This document shows positions 1-6,717 of a stretch of DNA of 11,638 nucleotides, piece by piece (the stretch's first letter is position 1; every line of letters begins with the position of its first letter). The stretch comes from CBDULX01 sp048550535 (GTDB taxonomy: Bacteria > Pseudomonadota > Gammaproteobacteria > SZUA-229): assembly GCA_048550535.1 (NCBI GenBank), contig JBLYYN010000052.1:1-11638 (forward strand). Reading direction: 5' to 3'. Both the position numbers and the translations under genes were made by a program. The notes below the pieces were generated by a model. That model was not told the origin of the DNA and did not search any database. It saw only the letters and a program-made list of their open reading frames with translations.

Positions 1-142
1 AACGCGAATAAACGCGAATAATTTTTTTAGTTTAGCCTTTTGTGGCCAGGTTTCTCCAAAGTCGTAACTAATCCACGTAAGTGCATGGCTACAACTAAAA
101 GCCACCTACAAACCATTTATTACATTAGCGTTCATTTGCGTT
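1..142. repeat. Partial intergenic repeat element with inverted decamer pairs
   Basis: Positions 1-20 are two perfect tandem copies of AACGCGAATA. Positions 123-142, read on the opposite strand, give AACGCAAATG followed by AACGCTAATG, matching the left pair at 16 of 20 positions. The arms therefore face each other across about 100 bp. The interior holds a small hairpin (TGGCT at 86-90, AGCCA at 100-104) and no ORF. This fits a short non-coding repeat element of the REP/MITE kind, whose left end may continue beyond the window. The element type is inference; the arms are seen directly. Positions 143-198 show nothing else convincing. Confidence 0.45.
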
Positions 143-198
143 TTCTTATAAAACAACCAAAACTTCTACTAATGTTTCACATTAACTACTGATTACGT

Positions 199-846
199 TT
201 AATACTTTTGCTCCAGGATCATTACACCGGCTTCTTTTTCCACTTTCAAACGTCCAAGAAAAGTCATTCCCAGCAGTATCTCACTGGGGTGATTGCCTTC
301 TATCACCACAGCATCGATCTGACTCTGCTTCAGACTACCGACGGTGATGGTTTTGAGTTTAATTCGCCAGGCTTTAGCAACCCCAGAAGCGGTGGATGTC
401 CGGGTAGGCTGACCATCCAGTCGGTAGGGAATTCCCAGTCGTTTGGCTGCGGGTTCACTCATCGCCACCGAGGTTGCGCCGGTATCCACCAGAAAGCGAA
501 CCGACTGGCCATTGATGCTACCGTGAGTTTTGTACATGCCATAGGAGTTAACAAAAATCTGCTCTTTAACACTTTTCCGTTTCTGGTAACTCATGGTAAT
601 TGAATTACCCAGAGGATAAGTATTTTTCTTACCGTCTATTTCAAAAACCGCTGTTTTACTGTCGGCGGAAACAACATGAACACCTTCTGGTGAAGTGTCA
701 CCCACAGCCAGGGTACGACGAGTGCCATCAATCATGACCACCACCTTTCCGGCGAACAATGCCTGCACTTCAATTTTTTCAATGGCATTTACCAGCCCAG
801 GCATCAGAATGGCAATCAATATTAATAGGTAGGACTTTGTTCGCAT
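199..846 (-). CDS. Periplasmic retropepsin-like aspartic protease (TIGR02281-like)
   Basis: The 215-residue product is a predicted exported single-domain aspartic protease of the retropepsin-like clan AA. Residues 1-21 form a signal peptide with a hydrophobic core and a VNA cleavage site. Residues about 24-80 form a small beta-rich domain (VQALFAGKVVVMIDG). The protease domain covers about 97-212, with the catalytic motif FLVDTGATSVAMS (Asp121-Thr-Gly) and the C-terminal hydrophobic-Gly element ILLGMTFL at 190-197. One D-T-G motif per chain implies that the active enzyme is a dimer, as in retropepsins. The start is supported by AAGGA seven bases upstream, which overlaps the stop of the DUF481 gene 9 bp away, so the two are probably translated together. 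Substrate unknown. The family call is from motif and architecture; no substrate or partner can be read from the sequence. Confidence 0.85.
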   Translation of the reverse strand: MRTKSYLLILIAILMPGLVNAIEKIEVQALFAGKVVVMIDGTRRTLAVGDTSPEGVHVVSADSKTAVFEIDGKKNTYPLGNSITMSYQKRKSVKEQIFVNSYGMYKTHGSINGQSVRFLVDTGATSVAMSEPAAKRLGIPYRLDGQPTRTSTASGVAKAWRIKLKTITVGSLKQSQIDAVVIEGNHPSEILLGMTFLGRLKVEKEAGVMILEQKY

Positions 847-855
847 GACTTATCC

Positions 856-1629
856 TTAAAAACGATAATTAAATCCCGTGGCATAAGAACTATCGGTAGG
901 TTTAATATTTTGTGGCGGACGACTGTCCCGGCTGACATCCAAGGAAATAACAATAGACAGCTTCTGTGTGATGTTTACGTTAAAGCGAAATTGATCCAGT
1001 AATCGATAATCCGATGCATCACTCAGGTCCGGTTGATAATACAGGGTATTCAGCAGACTTGCGCTCTCTGATATCTTGAATTTATTGACCATATACAAAT
1101 TGGCCCGGCTAGCGTAATCACTTCCCTCATCCGTAGCGCCGAGATCTTCTTCCAGTGTTTCCCTGGACCGGAACATGCCGGCACCGAGATAGGAGCTATG
1201 TGATTCCGATGGCTTACCCAGCTTATAACGCACACCGCCCCCTGCCAGAGCTCGCAGACTCAATCGGGTGAATTCGTCGCTGCTCAGTTGAGCAAACACT
1301 TCCCAGGCCATGGTATCTGTAACATAACCGATGTGTCTCAGATGCATAAAGCTCTTGTCGGTATCTTTAACGTCACTGGATTCCCCGTACTCGTAGCTGA
1401 GCACCAGGAAATGCGTACCGCTTTCCTTAAACCACTGAAATCGACTATCGAAACCGGCCTTTTGTTTCGAGGTATTGCCATTTTTGCCACTAATGTCCAG
1501 ACCCACCTGGACATCTATACCCTGACGAGCCTGATCACTCAACAGGTTCATGTTTTCAATATTCTCAATCGCCTGAACGGGCTGAAGAAAAAGACAGGCA
1601 AGCAACACGACTTTGGACTCAGGCTTCAT
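856..1629 (-). CDS. DUF481 family putative outer-membrane beta-barrel protein
   Basis: The 257-residue product has a signal peptide at 1-20 (VQA before the cut). It then shows a succession of alternating polar/aromatic strands typical of an outer-membrane barrel, and ends in a terminal phenylalanine (GFNYRF), the usual recognition end for barrel assembly. Blocks such as FQWFKESGTHFLVLSYEYG (65-82), FMHLRHIG (94-101) and MAWEVFAQLSSDEFTRLSLRALAGGGVRY (107-135) fit the DUF481/YdiY-like family, whose molecular role is poorly known. Its ATG shares one base with the pgpA stop (TAATG), and a GGTGA lies about nine bases upstream, so translation is probably coupled to pgpA. The next gene follows after 9 bp. 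Family assignment is from remembered pattern, not a search. Confidence 0.75.
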   Translation of the reverse strand: MKPESKVVLLACLFLQPVQAIENIENMNLLSDQARQGIDVQVGLDISGKNGNTSKQKAGFDSRFQWFKESGTHFLVLSYEYGESSDVKDTDKSFMHLRHIGYVTDTMAWEVFAQLSSDEFTRLSLRALAGGGVRYKLGKPSESHSSYLGAGMFRSRETLEEDLGATDEGSDYASRANLYMVNKFKISESASLLNTLYYQPDLSDASDYRLLDQFRFNVNITQKLSIVISLDVSRDSRPPQNIKPTDSSYATGFNYRF

Positions 1630-2135
1630 TACAACCAGTCACCATAAATCAAAATAATAAGATGCACCGAAGCCAATGCATAGATGCCCGCTACAATGTC
1701 ATCCAGCATAATACCCAGGCCCCCGTGTAGCTTTCGATCCAGCCAGCCGATGGGCCAGGGTTTGATAATATCAAACAACCTGAACAGCATAAAACCCAGA
1801 ACCAGGGTGTATAAATTCAACGGCACGGCAATCATCGTGATCAGAAAACCCGCAAACTCGTCAATGACTATACCCGGGTGATCGTGCACTTTCAGGGCGG
1901 CACTGGTATAGCCACAGAACCAGATACCCAGTATGGAAATCAGTAGTGTTATCAGCAGATACCACTCTAAATCCAGTGTAGCCAGCAACAAATACAGTGG
2001 AATCGCCGCCAGGGTGCCCATAGTGCCCGGTGCTTTCGGAGATAATCCGGAGCCAAATCCCAGTGATAGAAAATGCACTGGATTTTTCAGGTAACTGGGC
2101 GGGATTTTCCTGTTCGGATGACTGTAGTCTTTCAT
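1629..2135 (-). CDS. pgpA: Phosphatidylglycerophosphatase A
   Basis: PgpA removes the phosphate from phosphatidylglycerophosphate in the inner membrane to give phosphatidylglycerol. The 168-residue length is normal. Family blocks occur in order: GFGSGLSPKAPGTMGT (26-41), HDHPGIVIDEFAGFLIT (84-100) with its acidic pair, LFRLFDIIKPWPI (117-129) and GGLGIMLDDIVAGIYA (138-153). Hydrophobic segments lie at about 43-53, 58-75, 98-119 and 147-164, consistent with a multi-pass membrane enzyme. The start overlaps the thiL stop in an ATGA arrangement, and the stop shares a base with the next start, so this gene is embedded in a translationally coupled run. No strong ribosome binding site is visible, which fits coupling. 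Confidence 0.96.
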   Translation of the reverse strand: MKDYSHPNRKIPPSYLKNPVHFLSLGFGSGLSPKAPGTMGTLAAIPLYLLLATLDLEWYLLITLLISILGIWFCGYTSAALKVHDHPGIVIDEFAGFLITMIAVPLNLYTLVLGFMLFRLFDIIKPWPIGWLDRKLHGGLGIMLDDIVAGIYALASVHLIILIYGDWL

Positions 2136-3085
2136 GATTTAAAGTGGTCATATCCTGAATGTTCAAATTCCCATTTCTGGCCATCACGATCCAGGCATTC
2201 CAGTCCCTGCTCTGTGATTTCACCGATCCGTGTCACCGTCACATCCTGTTGTCTGAGCCTGTCCAGCATCTGATTTTGCCTGTCTTTAGTGACCGTAAAA
2301 CAGAGCTCGTAATCATCACCGGAGCCAAGTATCGATGACCAGTCTGTCTCATCAGCATAATAATCCGCCAGTGATGTGGATAGTGGAATGCGATCCAGCT
2401 CAATCCGGGCCCCACATCCACTCTGCTGTAAAATGTGCCCCAGATCTGCCAATAAACCATCGGAAATATCGATCGCACAGCGACTGAACTCGGCTAACAT
2501 TCGCCCTGGACCAATCCTGGGCTGAGGTCGATTCAGACGCTCAACACAATAAGCCGGTACATCACTAAGTTGACTCAGGCATTGCTTTAACCCCAGCCCG
2601 GCATCACCCAGTGTGCCCGTCACATAAATCTGGTCACCCAGCTGTGCCCCGTCCCGCCTCATGGCTGTACCTGGCTCGACAAAGCCATATACCTGTACTG
2701 ATATGCTGAGCGGCCCACGGGTAGTATCCCCACCAATCAGCTGCACCGTATATTCCTGGGCCAGTTCGGCAAAACCCTGACAAAAACCCGCCAGCCAGTC
2801 TTCATCATAATCCGGCAGACTCAGGTTGAGACTCACCCAGGCTGGCTCAGCCCCCATGGCGGCCAGATCACTCAGGTTCACCGCCAGAGATTTGTGACCA
2901 ATATCGATGGGGCTGGTATTATCGGGAAAATGAATACCGGCATTCAGGGTATCTGTGGACACGGCCAGTTGCATGCCGGCTGGGACTTCCAGCAGGGCGC
3001 AATCATCACCTATACCCAGGACCACATCGGAACGCGCTGGTGACAGATGTTTGAAATAATGAGTGATAAGATCGAATTCAGACAC
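2132..3085 (-). CDS. thiL: Thiamine-monophosphate kinase
   Basis: ThiL phosphorylates thiamine monophosphate with ATP to give thiamine diphosphate in the cytoplasm. The 317-residue product carries the AIR-synthase-like fold signatures: VVLGIGDDCALL (21-32), STDTLNAGIHF (43-53), LIGGDTT (116-122), IDISDGLLADLGHI (205-218) and SGDDYEL (255-261). These aspartates coordinate Mg and phosphates in the family. The start codon is GTG, chosen because MSEFDLI is the family N-terminus. No strong Shine-Dalgarno lies in front. The 120-bp gap to nusB is the longest within the distal part of the cluster and shows no convincing promoter or terminator. The stop overlaps pgpA by 4 bp. Confidence 0.96.
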   Translation of the reverse strand: MSEFDLITHYFKHLSPARSDVVLGIGDDCALLEVPAGMQLAVSTDTLNAGIHFPDNTSPIDIGHKSLAVNLSDLAAMGAEPAWVSLNLSLPDYDEDWLAGFCQGFAELAQEYTVQLIGGDTTRGPLSISVQVYGFVEPGTAMRRDGAQLGDQIYVTGTLGDAGLGLKQCLSQLSDVPAYCVERLNRPQPRIGPGRMLAEFSRCAIDISDGLLADLGHILQQSGCGARIELDRIPLSTSLADYYADETDWSSILGSGDDYELCFTVTKDRQNQMLDRLRQQDVTVTRIGEITEQGLECLDRDGQKWEFEHSGYDHFKS

Positions 3086-3205
3086 AGTTCTAATCGCAGG
3101 CTTGATTGATTCTTTTCAACCAGGTTGTAAAATCTGTTATCCCTGTTTGGCAGAAATCCAGTATTTGATTATTCCAGTTTAAGGATTAATCCGCGCCCCA
3201 GGCTT

Positions 3206-3643
3206 TCAACTTTCAACTTCAGTCTTGCGCAGATCACGGGCCAGCTTATCCAGCACGCCATTAACAAATTTGTGACTCTGATCCGCACCGAAGGCCAGGG
3301 CCAGATCGACGGCCTGGTTAATCACCACCTGATAGGGTACATCCAGTCTGTGCAATAACTCATAGGTGGAAATACGTAAAATAGCCTGTTCAACCGGATC
3401 CAGCTCCTCACAGCTACGATCCATCATAGGCGCCATGGCCTGGTCCAGATCACTGAGGTTTTTAGGTACTTCAAATAGCAGGTTATGGAAATACTCCGTG
3501 TCCACCTTGGACATATCCTGTTCGCTCTGGAACTGAACTTCAATTTCTTTTAACTCATTACCGCTGATGGACCATTGATACAGGGCCTGCATGGCTTTTT
3601 TACGAGCATTACTTCGGCCTTTGGCCTGACTGACATTAGACAT
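3206..3643 (-). CDS. nusB: Transcription antitermination factor NusB
   Basis: NusB binds boxA RNA together with ribosomal protein S10 (NusE) and supports antitermination on rRNA operons. The 145-residue, all-alpha product is close to the usual length. It shows the basic N-terminal block ARKKAMQALYQW (13-24) and the C-terminal family core: ELDPVEQAILRISTYELL (80-97), PYQVVINQAVDLA (103-115) and HKFVNGVLDKLA (123-134). It lies 20 bp downstream of ribH, the usual neighbour, and probably shares the promoter in front of ribH. The ribosome binding site is weak (GGA about ten bases before ATG). Confidence 0.97.
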   Translation of the reverse strand: MSNVSQAKGRSNARKKAMQALYQWSISGNELKEIEVQFQSEQDMSKVDTEYFHNLLFEVPKNLSDLDQAMAPMMDRSCEELDPVEQAILRISTYELLHRLDVPYQVVINQAVDLALAFGADQSHKFVNGVLDKLARDLRKTEVES

Positions 3644-3663
3644 GTAACTGTTCCAGCCTCTGC

Positions 3664-4137
3664 CTAGTCCAGCTTCTTGAACAGGTTGACCATCTCAATG
3701 GCGGTGATAGCCGCTTCGGCACCTTTATTCCCGGCCTTGGTACCGGCACGTTCGATGGCCTGTTCGATGGTATCGGTAGTCAGCACACCAAACACCACGG
3801 GTAAGCCGTGATCCAGTGCCACAGATGCCATACCTTTTGAAGCTTCACCGGCGACGAAATCAAAATGCGGAGTGGAGCCCCTGATGACGGCACCCAGTCC
3901 GATGATGGCATCGAATTTACCGCCCTGTGCCAGACGCTGAGTTGCAACGGGCATTTCATAAGCACCGGGAACCTTGATTACAGTAATATTGTCTTCGGCT
4001 ACACCATGACGCAGTAATGTATCAATCGCACCCGCCTGAAGACTCTCCACGATAAAACCGTTGAAACGAGCCACCACAATGGCAAAACGGCCTTCCGAAT
4101 ACTGTAATTCACCTTCTATAGTTTTTATTTCTGACAT
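3664..4137 (-). CDS. ribH: 6,7-dimethyl-8-ribityllumazine synthase
   Basis: RibH condenses 5-amino-6-ribitylamino-uracil with 3,4-dihydroxy-2-butanone 4-phosphate to give lumazine, the penultimate step of riboflavin synthesis. Members of the family assemble as pentamers or 60-mers. The 157-residue product has ARFN (23-26), VPGAYEMP (56-63), GAVIRGSTPHFDFVAGE (82-98) with the catalytic histidine His91, PVVFGVLTTDTIEQA (113-127) and the phosphate-binding ERAGTKAGNKG (129-139) with Arg130. All key residues are present, so it should be active. A likely promoter lies just upstream, separating it from ribBX by 90 bp; nusB follows 20 bp downstream. Confidence 0.97.
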   Translation of the reverse strand: MSEIKTIEGELQYSEGRFAIVVARFNGFIVESLQAGAIDTLLRHGVAEDNITVIKVPGAYEMPVATQRLAQGGKFDAIIGLGAVIRGSTPHFDFVAGEASKGMASVALDHGLPVVFGVLTTDTIEQAIERAGTKAGNKGAEAAITAIEMVNLFKKLD

Positions 4138-4177
4138 GGTCCAATGCTCTTTAAATAATCAAAATTCAGTTGCGGCA

Positions 4178-4207
4178 ATTATAACCGACTCCACAGCCAT
4201 CTGTTGC
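4178..4207 (-). promoter_or_regulatory. Probable sigma70-type promoter for ribH-nusB
   Basis: On the minus strand a perfect TATAAT (4178-4183) is preceded, after an 18-bp spacer, by GCAACA (4202-4207), which matches the -35 consensus only in its last three bases. Transcription would start near 4171, giving a leader of about 33 nt before the ribH start. The 90-bp gap holds no obvious terminator for ribBX, so this would be an internal promoter adding to read-through. It is a pattern match only. Confidence 0.45.
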
Positions 4208-4227
4208 CTAATTCATTTTGCCTAGCC

Positions 4228-5349
4228 TCACTTGCCTGCCGATTTATAATCACCGCTAACATAATCTACGACTTCCAGGCCAAAGCCCGCCAGGCCATGG
4301 ATACGTTTCGGCGCCGTCATCAGACGCATCTTATGTACATTCAGGTCCATGAGTATCTGTGCGCCCACACCGTGGGTTCTTAAATCTGCCGGGGGATCAT
4401 TGTCATGTCGTTCAGTATGTTCGGGGGGGCGAACCATCCATTGTACAATATGTCGGGCATCCTGATGCTGGCGTAAAATGACAATCACACCTGGCTCCTC
4501 GGCTTCTGCAACCTGCTGCATGGCATTACGCAAGGGCCAGCCACAGTGCAGAGATGAAGACAGCACGTCACACAGGGTATTTTCCATATGCACCCTGACC
4601 AGCACTGGTTTAGCAGGATCAACTTCACCATTCACCAAAGCCAGATGCAGACATTTACTCAACTCATCCTGATAAGCATAGAGTCGAAAATGTCCGAACT
4701 CACTAGGGAAATCGGATTCGGCCACTCGTTCAACCGTCTTTTCATTCTCAATACGATAACGAATAAGGTCTTCAATAGTACCGATTTTAAGTCCATGCTC
4801 TTTGGCAAACTTTTCCAGGTCCGGTCGGCGTGCCATGCTGCCGTCATCATTGAGAATCTCAACAATCACCGCACTGGGATCAAACCCGGCCAGACGGGCC
4901 AGATCACAACCGGCTTCGGTATGGCCGGCACGATTCAAAACACCGCCGGGTTGCGCCATCAATGGGAAGATATGGCCTGGCTGAACCAGGTCCTCCGGGC
5001 GAGCATCTTCAGCCACCGCTGCCAGCACCGTCACTGCGCGGTCGGCTGCCGAGATTCCGGTAGTCACACCCTCCGCAGCTTCAATCGACAGAGTAAAATT
5101 AGTACCGTGTTCAGAATCGGTGGCATTCACCATCAGAGGCAGACGAAGTTGCTGACAACGCTCACGAGTCAGGGTCAGGCAGATCAGGCCTCGACCATAA
5201 CGAGCCATGAAATTGATATCTGCAGCCGTAGTGCAAGGCGCGGCCATTAACAGATCACCCTCGTTCTCACGGTCTTCGTCATCCATGATGACTACCATCT
5301 TGCCCTGGCGCAGATCTTCGATTATTTCTTCTATTGAATTCAATTGCAT
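4228..5349 (-). CDS. ribBX: RibBX-type 3,4-dihydroxy-2-butanone-4-phosphate synthase (ribBA-like, RibA half degenerate)
   Basis: The 373-residue product starts with an intact DHBP synthase (RibB) domain, about 1-200, which converts ribulose 5-phosphate to DHBP and formate. It has the acidic DDEDRENEGD loop (23-32), YGRGLICL (51-58), GHIFPL (125-130) and HTEAGCDL (143-150). The second half, about 205-368, aligns with GTP cyclohydrolase II but lacks its chemistry. The canonical SEC...RCDC zinc site is replaced by MEN...LHCG (255-270), and the RQEGRNIGL motif reads RQHQDARHIVQW. Flanking blocks (VRVH, GVGAQIL, VHKMRLMT) stay in frame, so this is divergence, not a frameshift. This matches the RibBX variant known in Proteobacteria, which lacks cyclohydrolase II activity. 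The gene lies 46 bp after ribE. No FMN riboswitch fits in that gap. Confidence 0.93.
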   Translation of the reverse strand: MQLNSIEEIIEDLRQGKMVVIMDDEDRENEGDLLMAAPCTTAADINFMARYGRGLICLTLTRERCQQLRLPLMVNATDSEHGTNFTLSIEAAEGVTTGISAADRAVTVLAAVAEDARPEDLVQPGHIFPLMAQPGGVLNRAGHTEAGCDLARLAGFDPSAVIVEILNDDGSMARRPDLEKFAKEHGLKIGTIEDLIRYRIENEKTVERVAESDFPSEFGHFRLYAYQDELSKCLHLALVNGEVDPAKPVLVRVHMENTLCDVLSSSLHCGWPLRNAMQQVAEAEEPGVIVILRQHQDARHIVQWMVRPPEHTERHDNDPPADLRTHGVGAQILMDLNVHKMRLMTAPKRIHGLAGFGLEVVDYVSGDYKSAGK

Positions 5350-5395
5350 AGCGAGTTTTCTTAAAGTTGATTCATACTAAATAGCAGCCATCAGA

Positions 5396-6052
5396 CTACT
5401 TGATAAAACCGTTTTCTGCCAGAAAACTTTGCGTGATCCGACTTCCCGGTGTGGCGGCATCATCCCCCAGAACCAGGCGTTCCAGATATCTGGCTATAAG
5501 GTCCACCTCAAGATTCACAATCCTGCCGGGGTAATAATCGTTCATGATGGTCTCCTGTAAAGTATGGGGCACAATGTTCAATTCAAACTGTGCGCCGTCC
5601 ACTTTATTCACCGTCAGACTGACACCGTCAACGCTAATTGAGCCTTTCATGGCAATGTATTTGGCCAGTCCTTTGGGAGCCTCAATCACAAAACGCACCG
5701 AGCGGGCATCATCATATCTATCCACCACCTTACCAATACCATCCACATGACCACTCACCAGATGCCCACCCAGGCGGGTACTCAGGGTCAAAGCTTTTTC
5801 AAGATTGACCGCACTGCCCTTTTTCAGTAGCTTCAGAGACGTCAGCGACAGAGTTTCACCAGACACATCCGCACAATAAGCATCTGGTCGTAATTCGATG
5901 GCGGTGAGACATACCCCGTTCATGGCTATGCTATCGCCATGCTGCACATCGCTCATGTCCAGTTTGCCGGTATTGATCCAGAAACGCGCATCACCACCCC
6001 TGTCTTCAATGGATTCGATACTGCCCAGACTTTCGATGATTCCGGTAAACAT
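5396..6052 (-). CDS. ribE: Riboflavin synthase, alpha subunit
   Basis: RibE (also called RibC in some species) dismutates two lumazine molecules into riboflavin and the pyrimidine that RibH reuses. The 218-residue product shows the two-fold repeated lumazine-binding barrel: MFTGIIE at 1-7, NGVCLTA (45-51) and LGGHLVSGHVDG (94-105) in the first repeat and at its junction, then GVSLTV (143-148), NIVPHTL (159-165) and VNLEVDLIARYLERL (179-193) in the second. A C-terminal trimerisation segment follows. The length is close to the 213 residues of E. coli. The start is fixed by the invariant MFTGIIE. The gene sits 16 bp after the Ntn hydrolase gene, and a GGGGT about ten bases upstream may serve as ribosome binding site. 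Confidence 0.97.
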   Translation of the reverse strand: MFTGIIESLGSIESIEDRGGDARFWINTGKLDMSDVQHGDSIAMNGVCLTAIELRPDAYCADVSGETLSLTSLKLLKKGSAVNLEKALTLSTRLGGHLVSGHVDGIGKVVDRYDDARSVRFVIEAPKGLAKYIAMKGSISVDGVSLTVNKVDGAQFELNIVPHTLQETIMNDYYPGRIVNLEVDLIARYLERLVLGDDAATPGSRITQSFLAENGFIK

Positions 6053-6068
6053 GATGGTTTCTACCCCA

Positions 6069-6641
6069 TTAGGCCTTAAGGTCGATAGTGAACGTGGTCA
6101 TAGGCAGTGCGGTGGCATTATTGAACTCAGCCCCCGCCTCGACACCGGCTTTGGCAATCTCTTCGGCCGAGTCCAGTCGATCAAACATGGCATACATAGC
6201 GCCCAGTGCATACTCGGAACCTGAGCCAATAGCCCAGAACTTCTTGTACTCACTCACCTCCCGCAATGAATAGATACCAAAAATACCGTTTGGATTGCAT
6301 ATCAGTGCATCGATATGACTGGCTTCATAGGGATCATCATCTTCATCCTTGGCATTGAGAAAGTATTTATCCTTGAGTACCGGATGCAGTTTACGGAAAG
6401 TTTCGAAAATAGCCATGCGATCGGAAAAATCGATTTTCACCTTCTGGTTCTTCAGTACGCTCTCCATCACCAGAGCATGGGCCGCACTACCCACAATGCC
6501 GAAATAACCTGGTCCATAGCACTGGATTTTGTCATAACCGGCATCATAATCCGAACCCATGCGTAAATCACCAAAGCTGGTGAGGCTGTCAGCCGCAATG
6601 CAGGCTTTACCGTTCTTTTTGACCACAACAATGGTGGACAT
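6069..6641 (-). CDS. Proteasome/HslV-like Ntn hydrolase of unknown substrate
   Basis: The 190-residue product has the fold signature of proteasome beta-type N-terminal nucleophile hydrolases. Once Met1 is removed, the chain would begin STIVVVKKNGKACIAADS, which aligns with HslV (TTIVSVRRNG...IAGD). Ser2 would occupy the nucleophile position, Asp18 matches the conserved HslV Asp17, and Lys38 (YDKI) matches Lys33. GIVGSAAHA (48-56) corresponds to the HslV GFAGG segment, and IGSGSEYALGAMYA (138-151) to its C-terminal IGSGGNYAL block. There is no signal peptide, so it should be cytoplasmic. A strong GGAG lies seven bases before ATG. It sits between ribD (76 bp away, past a terminator-like hairpin) and ribE (16 bp). 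No ATPase partner is nearby. Such proteins are sometimes mislabelled as MFS transporters; no membrane segments are present here. Substrate and link to flavin synthesis are unknown. Confidence 0.8.
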   Translation of the reverse strand: MSTIVVVKKNGKACIAADSLTSFGDLRMGSDYDAGYDKIQCYGPGYFGIVGSAAHALVMESVLKNQKVKIDFSDRMAIFETFRKLHPVLKDKYFLNAKDEDDDPYEASHIDALICNPNGIFGIYSLREVSEYKKFWAIGSGSEYALGAMYAMFDRLDSAEEIAKAGVEAGAEFNNATALPMTTFTIDLKA

Positions 6642-6659
6642 AAATTAACTCCAAAATCG

Positions 6660-6678
6660 ATTCATTATTACAATGAAT
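6660..6678 (-). other. Small perfect hairpin before the Ntn hydrolase ribosome binding site
   Basis: ATTCATT (6660-6666) and AATGAAT (6672-6678) form a perfect 7-bp stem with a 5-nt loop. It lies eight bases upstream of the GGAG at 6649-6652. The stem is AT-rich and lacks a U tract, so it is not itself a terminator. It might affect access to the start, but that is speculation. Confidence 0.3.
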
Positions 6679-6711
6679 AAAAGCTCCCGGCCAGAACCCT
6701 CTAGCCCGGAG
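6675..6711 (-). terminator. Intrinsic-terminator-like hairpin after ribD
   Basis: Reading the minus strand from 6711, the twelve bases CTCCGGGCTAGA, the loop GGGT and the twelve bases TCTGGCCGGGAG form a 12-position stem. It has ten Watson-Crick pairs, one G-T wobble and one G-G mismatch. It is followed directly by CTTTTATT. It begins six bases after the ribD stop codon. The GC-rich stem, tight loop and T-rich tail fit a rho-independent terminator, although the tail is interrupted by A. Because ribE and ribBX lie downstream on the same strand, it may act as a partial terminator that lowers distal expression. Confidence 0.6.
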
Positions 6712-6717
6712 TGAAAA

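Noticed and set aside
170..184. Hairpin TAATGT-TTC-ACATTA downstream of the protease gene as its terminator
   Set aside because: The stem has six AT-rich pairs and no adjacent T tract on the minus strand, so it is too weak to call.
3086..3205. Promoter for thiL in the 120-bp gap after nusB
   Set aside because: TTGAAA with a GATTAG at about 18 bp is the best pair found, and it matches the -10 consensus at only about three positions.
4540..4610. Possible frameshift explaining the loss of the cyclohydrolase II zinc motif
   Set aside because: Recognisable family blocks on both sides (VRVH before, GVGAQIL and VHKMRLMT after) are in the same frame and the total length is normal, so it is divergence.
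4588..5250. A 220-codon open frame on the plus strand opposite ribBX
   Set aside because: It lies fully antisense to a strongly conserved gene, its product matches nothing known, and it has no supporting start signals.
5350..5395. Possible FMN riboswitch (RFN element) before ribBX
   Set aside because: The gap is only 46 bp, too short for the RFN structure, and its conserved sequence blocks were not seen here or in the other gaps of the cluster.
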